DNA from: Carnegiea gigantea
Taxonomy: Eukaryota; Streptophyta; Magnoliopsida; Caryophyllales; Cactaceae
Length of the DNA stretch: 64,000 nucleotides
Direction: 5' to 3'
Assembly: GCA_029747015.1 (NCBI GenBank)
Contig: JAKOGI010000830.1
Span: 1 to 64,000 of the forward strand
Both the position numbers and the translations under genes were made by a program. Below the pieces are notes generated by a model. It did no database searches. It was given only the letters and a program-made list of their open reading frames with translations, and was not told the DNA's origin. Within the stretch, counting starts at the first letter, position 1. Every line of letters begins with the position of its first letter. Of this stretch, positions 1-10,581 are shown piece after piece.

Positions 1-385
1 TAGTAGCAACAATGTAAGTTTTTCAAATTTTGCTAACTTTTTGGACAAAATATTTTTCAAATTTTGCTAACTTTTTGGACAAAATACGTTGGTAGTTTTT
101 TTGACTTCATTTATTCATTTGAGTTTCTCCAAAACTTAATTTTTTCACATCTCCCTTTTTCCTTCATTTTTCCTTTTTCCTTCACTTTTATATTTATATT
201 TATACCTTAAAAGGAAATAAGAACTATTACTATTCATATGAATAGTAGTAGCAACAATGTAAATTTTCAAATTTTGCTAAGTTTTTGGACAAAATACATT
301 GGTACTTTTAAACTTCATTTATTCATTGAGTTTCTCCAAAACTTAATTTTTTCACTTCTCCCTTTTTCCTTCATTAGAAGTATAT
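1..385. repeat. AT-rich direct repeat, two copies
   Basis: Two copies of a block of about 130-190 bp lie head to tail (about 1-190 and 245-385). Both begin TAGTAGCAACAATGTAA and both contain TTTTGCTAA, TTTTTGGACAAAATAC and TTTCTCCAAAACTTAATTTT. The first copy also holds a short internal duplication of about 36 bp. No coding capacity is visible. The block may be part of an old transposon end, but I see no LTR or inverted-repeat signature, so it is called only as a repeat. Confidence 0.7.
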
Positions 386-926
386 AAATTTTCTTTATTT
401 GTTTTAATAATTTTATTTGCGCGCTTTTTTAACTATACTAGCTTTTGGTACCCCTACAATGCACAATTTTTTAGTAATTTCTAATTTTAATTGTTGTTAT
501 TGTTGTTTGGACTAATCATAACAACTAGTAATTTAAATTTTAATTAATTATATTAAAAATAGATGCGATTAATTTAATGTAAGAATTTATAACAATTTTG
601 CTATGGTTTTTCATTTATTTTTTCGGATGTAAATAATTTCTCCATCCTATTTTGAATAATATAGTTGTAACGTATATTAAAAATCATATAACTTGTTATA
701 ATATTATTATTTTATAAGCTTCACTATTAATTTTGATAAAAAACAAATAAAAACATTATTTGGCACTAGATTAAGGAGCTACCAAGAGTAATTTGCTACA
801 TAGAACTAGAAAGAGTTTGAAACTTGTTTTAGGTACAGTTGATCTCCATGTAATGCATAAATTAGTCATACAATACTTTAATTTTAAAAAATATTGGTCA
901 TCATTTGCTTTTTGCTAGATAGGTCA
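386..926. other. AT-rich stretch, no gene seen
   Basis: Low-complexity AT-rich DNA without a reading frame, inverted repeat or recognisable element end. It separates the direct repeats from the LINE remnant. Confidence 0.5.
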
Positions 927-2047
927 ACCATGGAAGCTATTCATCTCATATAGAGGCTCATGGAGTTTTACAAGGATAGCAAAAAGAACCTCCACATGAC
1001 ATTCATTACCTTAGAGAAAACTTATGATAGAGTACCAAGAGAAGTACTATAGAGGGATTGGAGAAGAAAAGCATGCCAATTAAATATATTTGAGTTATTA
1101 AAGTTACATATGATGGGGTAAGCACAATACTTAGGACTTTAGGGGGGATACAAATGACTTTCCTGAGACATTGGACTTCATCAAGAGTCTGTATTGAGCC
1201 ATTTTCTATTTATTATAGTTACGAATGAACTCACTAAAGGTATTCAAGAAGAGGTACCATAGTGTTTGCTATTTGCAGGTGATATAGTTCTTATCGCTAA
1301 TTCTAAGGAGGGGGTTAACAACAAGTTGGAGTCGTGGAGATATACACTAGAGGCTAAAGATTTTAGGCTGAGTATGTTAAAAATTGAATACTTACAATGT
1401 CGATTCAGTGATAGGGAAGTTGGTATATAGGACGAGGTGACCATTCGGGGTGTGACTATACCAAGGGTCACGAAGTTCATACATTTGGACTCGGCAGTTC
1501 CAGAAAAAAGGAATATTGATGAGGAATTAACGAATGAGTAAAGGCAAGATGGAAAAAGTGGATGAATGCCTTAAGGGTGTTGTGTGATAAAAGGATCCCA
1601 CTAAGATTGAAGGGCAGAATTTATCATATGGTGGTTAGACTGACATTACTACATCGAGTAGAGTGTTGCCTATCAAGAAGTATATACCAAGTTCGGAGGA
1701 TGAGGGTTGCAGAGATGAAGATGCTTTGTTGGATGTGTGACCACATGAGATTATATAGGATTAGAAATGAAGCAATTAGGGACAAAGTAAGAGTGACACC
1801 CATAAAGTATAAGATGAGAGAAGTTAGACTTAAATATTTTAGTTATATCAAGAGGAGGAGTGTGGATGCACCAGTGAGGAGATGTAAGAGGATTGTTCTT
1901 CTGGAGTGTAGATTCAATCGAGGTAAACCTAAAAAGAGTTGGAATCAAGTGATTATACATGATTTGAAGATTGTAGGATTAACGGATGACATGACTCAAG
2001 ATAGGAGGCTGTGGAGGTCTAGGATAATGGTTATAGACTTCAGGTAG
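927..2047 (+). pseudogene. RTE-type LINE reverse transcriptase, decayed
   Basis: C-terminal part of a non-LTR retrotransposon reverse transcriptase, which in an active element copies its RNA at a nicked target. Reading through several frames and stops gives MEAIHLI, the ...FITLEK.YDRVPRE-type palm segment, LFAGDIVL near 1270-1290 and the plant-typical tail with MLCWMCDHMR, IRNEAIRDKV, RRSVDAPVRRC and RGKPKKSWNQ (open from 1562 to 2047). The catalytic F-A-D-D box reads F-A-G-D here (codon 1278-1280), so the first metal-binding Asp is lost. Stops fall near 948, 1050 and 1430, and the endonuclease and N-terminal RT are absent. The tail matches what I know of plant RTE-clade LINEs, and the 3' flank supports this. 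Confidence 0.85.
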
Positions 2048-2470
2048 TAGGTTACTCGCCTTTCTCTGGATCCTGAAGGGATCATAAGCAGCTAGTGTGT
2101 GGTTCAGGTTGTTTCTTTTTCATAGACAATTGCTAGTACTTATGATGGGTTTCAAACAATTGTTCATGGTAGTAATTTTGTTCTTAGGGGTCATAGTGGT
2201 CACTTTATAGCTTATTCTTCTTTATGGTTCTGCATGTATCGCTTTTATGTATTTAATGTTACAGCTTGGAAGTTTGGTTGTTTGCTAGTTTTCATTTTGC
2301 ATCAAATTATTTTTAACTACAATGTTTTTCCAAATCTTTTGTGGGTCTATTGGAATTAGCCTCATTATGGATAATGGTATATGTAAAGGTAAGACTGCTT
2401 ATACTGGATCTCCCCAAATTCCTTGCAAGCGGGACCCACACTAGGAGTTGCTATGTTGTATAATGTGCTT
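927..2470 (+). mobile_element. RTE-type LINE, 5'-truncated
   Basis: The RT remnant is followed by a noncoding 3' region (2048-2470) that ends in the conserved plant RTE tail: GGTAAGACTGCTTATACTGG, ATCTCCCCAAATTC, GCGGGACCCACACTAGGAGT and a degenerate TTG-type run. A closely related tail occurs at 44100-44232, which confirms that this is the terminal module of a family. 5' truncation is usual for LINEs. I could not find a clear target-site duplication. Confidence 0.75.
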
Positions 2471-4474
2471 TTTTATGGATTAATGATCATGGTAACTCCA
2501 TTTCTTTTTTACGGATATTTAAGGAAAAAATAATATAACAATGCTAACTTTTTATTGAAATTCTAATTAACGATTGAAATCTCTTGAAAATATTTTTTGT
2601 GTTATTAATATTTCACAATAAACTAAGTGGATGAACAACAAAAAATATGCATTTAATTACGTATTAAATATGATAAACTAAATATAATTTAATAACATTT
2701 ATGATTATAATAAATTGCTTAAATTTTGAAAATAGGTTGGGAGTAACCAAACCTCCCAAATGTTCTTATTTAGGTATAAGTTTCCCCTAGTCAGATAAGC
2801 CATAGTCTGATTTAAAAGATTACTTTGCCAAATCTTTTATTTGCATCACCATATGCCAAGCCCTCAAATGTCTCTTGCAAAATTGATATCACATTATTAT
2901 CTCTCATTTGTTTCCCTCATTTACAATCATTCTTTAATTAAATTAATGTAAATTAATAAAATTAGTATAAAATATCAAAATATCAAAACTTTTATAAGTA
3001 AGAAATTTTCTCATCTTATCATACGTAAAAACTCCACATACAATCCTTTTGATTTACAATGACATCATCAGTAAGGAACTCCACTATTTTCTAAAAATCT
3101 ATAAAAATAGTAGAAAAAGATAAGTTTTCAACATTTCACTTTTATTTGGTATGAAAGTGGGGTGGTATCTTGCTAAGATGTAAATTATCAAAATTATCAA
3201 AATTGTGGTAAATTATTGCAGATTGCATAAGTTGATAAACTTATTATGAGTTATTAAATCTTTTATATGCATATAACATAAATATCATGTTGTTGCAGTA
3301 ATATAAATCCGGCTATAACTTCCTTTGGATTACTTCATGTATTTTTTTTGGTTATATTTCAAATAGAGGTAGTTGAATAATTTCATTGTATAGGGTACAC
3401 TTTATTCAACAAGAAATTATATTTTCATTATTCATTGTCTTTTCTATTTTTTATCATTATTCATTGTGGTGACTTATCATAATGTCTTTTTTTAAGATAA
3501 TGAAACAATAGAGGGATGTGGGAAAAAAAATACACAATTTAAGATTTCTGTGATAGTTAAATATCTTAAAACATATTAGTTTATCATTATAAACCCCTAA
3601 ATGTGCACATCACATATCACTTATAACTTCTTTACCAACAAAATCCCTATTTTAATAAGTAATTTATCAATGTCTCTTAGTGGCTTTTCTTACTATATTA
3701 GAGTTTTTGAGTGAGAAGGGTTGTCATCCTCAAGGATGCTAGTAAATTAACTTTAAGTGTTGACTAAATTGTGAGAGGAGTATTATCAACTAATATACTG
3801 TTAACCTAAAATGCACTTCTAAATTAACTAAACTACTAATAAACACCTAAGATTACGACAAGCAAGTAATCTACTATTAATCTAACGCCAAATGGAGAAA
3901 AACAAGGCAATCAACGAACACATAACATATCAAAAAGGTGATCAAAGGCATGACATGGCCAATCACTCGACATGGTCATACAATAACTTTCCAAATTCTC
4001 CTCAAAAGATCATCGATAAAAAGAAAAATCAATCCTAGAATCAACTACTATCTATCCTAATAAAAGTAGTAAAGGGGGATGAGAGAAAAAATTACCCACA
4101 AATGCGTTAACGTTAGCTGTTGATTTTTACTTGATTAACATTCATTCAATCTTCAATCTACCTACAATTAGCATTGACCAACTCTATATTAGCTTCCTTT
4201 GAAGAGAATTTAAACTTGAGATGGCCAAATCCACATTAGAAAAAGTGAAGAGGAGATAAAAAAAAGAAAAAGAGGATAAAGACAAGGGGATGATCAAGGT
4301 TATAAGAATTAGATTATAAGCTCAAATCAGTTTGGATTAAACCCTTAATCTTCTCTCAACCTCTTGCTCATCAAATTCATTATTTGATGGTGATTTTGAT
4401 GGACTAAAAATAGAGAATTGATGGAGATTTAAGAGCGAAAGTCAATAAGAGCTTAATCAAAGAAGAGTATCAAA
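2471..4474. other. AT-rich sequence without a gene
   Basis: About 2 kb of AT-rich DNA with no reading frame of note. From roughly 3690 to 4470 the base texture changes (TTGTCATCCTCAAGGATGCT, then purine-rich AAAAGAAAAAGAGG). This resembles the LTR or leader of a decayed retrotransposon, but there is no partner copy in the window to prove it. Confidence 0.4.
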
Positions 4475-7042
4475 ATGGTAACAAAACTAAACCAAAATAT
4501 TTTCATCGATGAAACTAAGAATTTACAGAAGTGTTTTACAGAGAGAAAAAGCTGCTACGATAACATAAACCCTAAAAACGATGAAAATCGAAGACTCCTC
4601 TTCTCTCTGTGCTCCTTACCTAGTCGAAGACTCCTGGTTCGCATTCGCTGCTATAGTTTGTGCACCGAAAATCGAAGGCACTGGTCGTGGCTTTGTTTAT
4701 TGAGGTAATCCCCCTCTTTCTCTCACTCTCTCAATTTTAGGGTTTCAAAATCAAAATTTAACGAGAAGAATGGTCCAATTTGTTCTGTTTCATTGCTGAA
4801 ATTATTGAATTTTTATGATGCAAGAGTTAGGATTTCATGTTCCTTTTGTTTAGGCAATGTGTTGAATTAGAAAATTTAGGGAATTGGGTGTTAGGGGTAT
4901 GTCTTTGATTTCAAAATAGAGTAGTCTGTGCGTTTGCTTGCAAAAAAGACCAAGAGGAAAAATGTGCAGAAAACTGCAAAGGGCCTAATTGTATAAGTTT
5001 ATTGGATGGTTTGCTGGGATGAATGCTAAAGCTGTGTCTTCTCTTGAGAACTAACTGGCATTTGAATCTGATTCTACAAGTTTGGATAACTTCATATGCA
5101 CATTCTGCTAGATCTGGAAGGTTTCAGAGGTGAGCCTTCCTCCTAACCTGTTGTGTTTTTTCAACTTTAGGTTGTTATAGGTCAAAATGCTTCTGTAAAT
5201 TGTTCTTTTCTTTTGCTGTGAAGTGCTAGGATAAACTTCTTGTATCTAGGGTCCAACATAAAGAAGATGCTGTGAGGTAAGCCTTCCTTTTAACCTGTTG
5301 TGTTTTTTCAACTTGCCAGTGATATCATTCCTTCTCAACAATCTGATTTTAGGACTGAGTGCTTTCAAAGATGTTACAATTATTTATCTGATGTCTAGAC
5401 AAAACTTAATAAAGACTTAATTAGATAACATCTAAAACTGCAAGGCACCTCAGATTCTATTTCAGAGTGACGCTGTTGCAAAGAATGTGGAAAAATAACT
5501 ATCAGGGGTTGGAAAGCTCAAGTGCACTAGTTATGGGCTTAAGGGAGCTACCCTTGGTTGCTATGCAAAAAGCTTGCCAGAGGACTTCTGCCTATATTTT
5601 TTTAGCCAAAGGAGCTAAATGTTGCCATGTCAATGATTAGTAATACTCTGAATTATTTGTAAGTTAGGACTGCTATATTTTCATATTCTGTTTTTGTAAA
5701 ATAGTGCCATCTTAAAAATCTACCTTTTCCTACTCTAAATAACCAAATGTAGAAATATCACTTTTCCTTGAGCCTTAAACGGCATTTGGAAGTTGAGTTG
5801 GTTTTTCACTTCTAGTTGGCTCACTAATTCAGCTTTCCTAACACTCAGTTTTCAGTTATGATAGGCGGAAAACATTGCCTAAGTCTTATTTTTGGACAGC
5901 ATCACCTCCAGGAACTAAAAACTGGGTTTGATGTCGATCTTTGCTCTGTCTGCTGATGAAAAGGTTTGTTCTGCACACAGAGGCTTCTCTCTCTCCCTAA
6001 AATGTATTATTTGGATTTTCTTCTGTCCTCTTGTTGCTTTAATAATTTGCAGTGAACTCTTAGCAGTGACAAGATAACTAAAGCCAACTAATTCACCAGA
6101 GTTTACTTGGTCATAGCATGGTTCCATCTGCTTCTTTATCTCACCTTTTAAGAGGGAGGGTTGAAGAGGTTAATTTCTAGTCATCTATTATTATTGTTTC
6201 CTAGTACTCCAGTTCCTAAGCTGGTTCAACTTTCTAGGGATGCTTGAGTCATTCTTTTAATTGTTGTTGACTACAAGCAAGTCCTGGAAAGGAATTATAG
6301 AAACATAGTCTTCCTCCTAACGAGCCACCGAGTGTGTTTCCGGTAGTAACTTTTTGATTGAGAACATTTCTTGATTTCTTTTTAACCAAAGGCACTAAGT
6401 GGTTGTTGTGGCTCTGCAAATTGTAATTGCGTTACATTGTGGTACTCCCTTCCATTTAAAGTCTACATGTTATCATTTGGGTGATCACCTATGGAAGTAG
6501 TAATGAGTGAATATAGAACAATTGCTCTACTCTAACCACCCCAATATCCCTGAAAAAATCAGAATGATAGTTTCGAATTCTAGCCCTAATTCCTAATTCA
6601 TTTTTCGTGACTTTTTCCTAAAATGATACCAAAAATGAAGTTCTTCTTCTGGGAGCCCCCAGGGGGTGCTTATCTTCCTTTTACTTTTTTTAATCAATTA
6701 GCTTTAGTGGTTGATGTATCCAGTGGTTTGAGAGAATAGCTAACGGATGCAAACTATGAATTGATTATGTATTGAGGATCACATGTCTGGGAGAATATAC
6801 GAAATTGTGATCCATTTTATGAAGATGACTTACATATCTTCACAAGTTTGAAAATTATGGTCTAACTATAACATTTTCGTCTATTAGGGACTACTTGCCC
6901 TTATTATCGAGGTTTATGCAGAGATGAGAACTTCATAACTAATTCACGAGAGCTAATGACTTCTATTGTTAGATCATGTGTTTGTTTCTAAGAACAGTAG
7001 ACACTGAAACAAGGAGCTGACTAATACTTAATGCATATGATA
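4475..7042 (+). other. Host-like upstream region of the NFU pseudogene
   Basis: Texture of plant 5'-UTR, intron and exon DNA: pyrimidine-rich leader blocks (CTCCTCTTCTCTCTGTGCTC), the motif TTAGGGTTTC, and several plausible splice donors (GAG|GTAATC near 4705, CAGAG|GTGAGC near 5129, GTGAG|GTAAGC near 5276). A short frame starts with ATG at 4581 and stops after 40 codons just before the first donor. I do not recognise its protein. I could not identify further NFU exons here, so assigning it to that gene is inference from position alone. Confidence 0.35.
5129..5314 (+). repeat. Duplicated splice-donor/pyrimidine module
   Basis: A segment of about 40 bp, GGTGAGCCTTCCTCCTAACC followed by TGTTGTGTTTTTTCAACTT, occurs at 5129-5168 and again at 5276-5314 with GGTAAGC in place of GGTGAGC. 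Both copies begin with a good GT donor and end in a pyrimidine tract. It looks like a local duplication of an intron 5' end about 147 bp apart. Confidence 0.6.
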
Positions 7043-7447
7043 GGAGCATGTAGGAGTTACCCTAGCTTAACCACCTTGAAGATAGGTATTGAATGGGTGC
7101 TTAAGGAGAAATTTGGTAGATGCAGTCAACGATGTTCAACAAGTTAACGATGAGCAACTAAATGAAACAACTGTTGAGGTAGGTGCTTTTGGATGTACAA
7201 TCTTGATTCTGGAATCATGCTTGCTTTCTCTTGTAGTAGTCTGATGTTATGCTATGCTTTAGGCTATAAATCATCATCTGGATATATTAAGACCTGCTAT
7301 TAAGAACTATGGTGGAGAGATGAATGTAATAACCATTGTGGGTGGGGACTGCACTGTGAGGCATGAGGGACTACAGACTATAGGCTTAAGGATCTACACT
7401 GCTAGGAAAGGTTTCCAAATATTATGAACGTGGTCTTTACCAAGTGA
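7043..7447 (+). pseudogene. NifU-like (NFU) iron-sulfur scaffold protein, C-terminal fragment
   Basis: NFU proteins carry Fe-S clusters on a CxxC motif and pass them to client proteins; in plants such two-domain forms are plastid proteins. Exon 1 (7043-7178) encodes GACRSYP, then LKIGIEWVLKEKFG, and after a one-base frameshift near 7112 DAVNDVQQVNDEQLNETTVE. A donor GAG|GTAGGT, an 84-bp intron (7179-7262, ending TTTAG) and exon 2 (7263-7447) follow, giving HHLDILRPAIKNYGGE and GGDCTVR. A second frameshift near 7410 leads to a family-like C-terminus ending VVFT before a stop. The CGSC-type cluster site reads CRSY, so one ligand cysteine is missing. The retained intron shows it is not a processed copy. 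The 5' part of the gene is absent or unrecognisable. Confidence 0.8.
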
Positions 7448-7757
7448 TGCTTGCCTTTTCCTAGTTTATAGGCTCATGCTTTAAAAGGGTACTTGCTTTT
7501 TGGATGTTATGGATTACACAAATGTTGTGAGCCAGTGCTGCTGCAATTAAATTGTTCAACTATGTATGATAGTATAAAAGAGTACATCTAGTAGACAGTT
7601 GATGTTTTACAGTTTGAGTTGATGTGATCATGCCAGCAAAGGGATAATTGTTAGGGTTGAAATCTAACGGCATTAATTCGCCAAGCAGTTTACATCTTCT
7701 CCTTCCCTTCAGTAGCCAAAAAAATTCATTACAGCCATTGCGCAAAATTGATCAAGA
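7448..7757. other. 3' flank of the NFU pseudogene, no gene
   Basis: Ordinary AT-rich flank between the NFU stop and the gypsy insertion. No reading frame is supported. The Athila-like element interrupts it, and the flank may resume at 18157. Confidence 0.5.
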
Positions 7758-7762
7758 AGAGT
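7758..7762. repeat. Target-site duplication, left copy (AGAGT)
   Basis: Five bases AGAGT directly before the TG of the left LTR. The right copy is AGAAT at 18152-18156, one mismatch. A 5-bp duplication is what gypsy integrases make. Confidence 0.65.
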
Positions 7763-9418
7763 TGATGTGGATTTTATATGTATGTTTTAAAACCCTTTGT
7801 ACTTGCAAGTGCACAAGGTTAATTATAAACTAGCGAGTATTAGGATGTCGATCCTACAAGGAACAATAGTGATTCTTAAACTTAATCTTTCCGATTATAA
7901 AGAATAATCTCAATTTTATGAGTTCGATTGTCAATATAATTTAAGGAACAAAAGAAGAGTAAGTGAGTAGTAAAGTAGGGAGAATTCAAATAGGAGAAAA
8001 ATCTAGGACTTCGGATTTCACCTTTGATGCCAATATTGATTACTACTTCAAATGGGGATTCAATTTGTCTCTTGTTCAACCTAAGCCACAAACATTAGAT
8101 TATAAAATAAAAAGATGATTATAATTATAAAGTGACATAATTTATCTATTGGTTTAGCATGAATTATTCTTTCTAGACATAACTCATCTAATTTCTAGCA
8201 TAAATTATTCAATTTAAACAATTATAATTTTAAGCCCAATTACATAATCATCATATTAGCCTACAAGGTCTAATATTCATTTGAGATAGCAAATTAAACT
8301 AGTGTCATCAACATGATTAAACATTAGTATTAAAATGCATGAGTAGATGATGATCAAATGTAAACTCAAGATTATGCAAAAGAGACAAAAATAACCCCAT
8401 AAGAATTTAGCAAAATAATATTATTACCAAGGATCCATCCTAATCCTAGAATGAGTAGTTTAGCCGGCCATAGTTAGTGAAAACACCATTGGAATTGGTA
8501 TATTTCACTTCCTATATCCAAACCTTATACTCAATTACACAAAATTATGAAACTTAGTGTAAACTCTCAAATTTGACTCACAAATGAGATGAGAAAAGAA
8601 TAGAAAAATAGCTATCGAAACTTATTTTCTTCTTAACTCCTCAACCTAAATGATCTTGTCTTACAAAGATTCTCTCTAGAAAAATGAAAGATGGAAGAAT
8701 AAGAAGATGCTTGAGTAAGAGAGTGGATGAATGTGTGTGTGTATGGATGTTTCAACCTATGGCCCCTTTTATAGTGGAAAATCCACCGCTTAGGATACCC
8801 CTAAAATTAATGGAAATTAATTCCAATTAATTTGAGATGTTACATGCATGGTCATGACTAGTCATAAGTATAGAATTAATCAAAAATTAACTAGCTTTGA
8901 CTAGGTCACTTGGGGGTTGCTCACAAAAATCAAGTCTTGATTGCTTTGGAGTGCTGGGCTGTTGATAGAAGAGGAGAGCATGAGGGAGGAGGCGTCTGAT
9001 GGGTCGCTAAGCTGAGGCCCAGACGGAGGGAGAGATGAAGTGAGGGGAATGGTAAGCTGGAGCTGCTGGGGCAGCTGAATTGGGCCGACAGACAGGCCCA
9101 AGCATTTATGGGAAAGAGGAAAGGAGGAGAAGGAGGAAGGTTGGTGACTTGGGCCACGAGACAGGCTGTGCGTGAAGGGCTTCTGTAGTCGGGCTGAACT
9201 AGGACCTTTGTTTCTTCTTTCTTTCTTTTCTTTTGGGCTTGCTTTGCACTTGTGGTAGATCTGAGTAGAATTGATCATCTTCATCCAAATTCTTCTACTT
9301 TATTTTTTTTACCTGACAATTTCATAAAATATGCATCATTTGCTCATAAAAATTTATTTCAAAGACTTAAAAGTTGGTAAAATGAAGGAGAAAATTATAT
9401 ATAAAATACGAATTATCA
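7763..9418 (-). repeat. 3' LTR of the Athila-like element
   Basis: 1656 bp, near-identical to 16503-18151 with dispersed substitutions and small indels. It begins TGATGTGGATTTTATATG and ends GAATTATCA on the plus strand. The G/C-richer block around 8940-9200 contains a 127-codon minus-strand frame, but the frame is not conserved in the other LTR, so it is not treated as a gene. Confidence 0.93.
8766..8774 (-). promoter_or_regulatory. LTR TATA box
   Basis: CTATAAAAG on the minus strand, followed by GGGGCC. The same box is at the equivalent place in the other LTR (17506-17514), and a similar one occurs in the plus-strand relative near 57827. Position in the LTR and conservation fit a Pol II core promoter; the start site is inferred. 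Confidence 0.6.
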
Positions 9419-10581
9419 ACTCCCCCACACCAAAACTTTGCTAGTCCTCGAGCAAAGAATAACAATAATGCATAGGTTCATTCAAACCATTAAGAAGGAT
9501 AAGAATAAGATTAGGTAAGAAAATCAACTGATCCAACTATGAATGCCCACTCCAAATCACATATATCAATTCACTACAAACTCACAACTCATTATCAAAA
9601 ATTTCCAATTCCAACTAAGTCAATAGGCCAAGATTCAAGCAAATTAAGTAGCAAATCGTAAGCACGAAGTTTTACCCCACATAACAAAAATCACAAGAGA
9701 AACTTTTAAAATCGAGTCCCCAATGCCAAATCAATTTCTTTTATTTTTTCTCTCTTTTTTGAAACTTTGAGCTTTTCATTTTCAGAAGTTACTTGATTTC
9801 ATGTGCTTTCTTGAGTGGATAAAGATATGAATAAAGATAACACTCAGATAAGCACTTAGTAAATATTCAGGCAATTAAAGATATAGATATAGGTAGGACC
9901 TGAACATTGGTACCGATATCAGAACTCAATTAATTTCATTTATTTGATTTTCTTCTTTTTTTTTTTCTTTTTTTGATTGAAAAGTCAATGGAAAACTCAA
10001 TGCTTATCGACTACTCATCATGATATTGTAAATAAGGTTACATCTCATACTCAAAATCGACTACATAGTGACATTGGCATAGCAAAAATTTTGGCCTTCA
10101 ACTAGTCAAGGCTAGAAATAATCTCTAGTGAGCATGGGTCACATGAATCAAATCCACATAATAGGAGTAGAACATGCATAATCAGAACACTCAATTACTT
10201 CCCAAAATCAAATTCACAAGGTTCAAGTTTAATTTTTCTCAAAATTTCCATTTTCATTTTGCCTTCTCCCCACACCTAAACCTCACATTGTCCTCAATGT
10301 AGAAAACAATAAGATAGAGGGAAACGGAGAAAAGAGCAACACAATCTGATAGCACGAGGAAAGTTGTGTCCATTGAAGCTCAACAATGAACCTCCCAATG
10401 CACCTTCACAACCATCATCAACCTCAAGAGCCAAACCAAGTGAAGAATCACACATAAAAACACAAGCACACCTTGATTAAAAAAAAAATAAAAATAAAAG
10501 ACTTAAAATCACCTAAAAAGATTGGGTTGCCTCCCAACAAGCGCTAAGTTTAATATCTTCAGTCAGACAATGCCTTACCCA
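9419..10581 (-). other. 3' internal noncoding region and polypurine tract
   Basis: About 1.16 kb between the end of pol and the 3' LTR. No frame on either strand resembles an env-like protein. The sequence contains CTCCCAACAAGCGCTAAG, a motif common downstream of pol in this type of element. The polypurine tract, read on the minus strand as GGTGTGGGGGAG (9420-9432), abuts the LTR and would prime plus-strand DNA synthesis. Confidence 0.75.

Noticed and set aside
8901..9284. 127-codon minus-strand frame in the LTR
   Set aside because: It lies inside an LTR, and in the other LTR (17669-18017) the frame is broken and differs in length. It is a by-product of a G/C-richer LTR block, not a gene.
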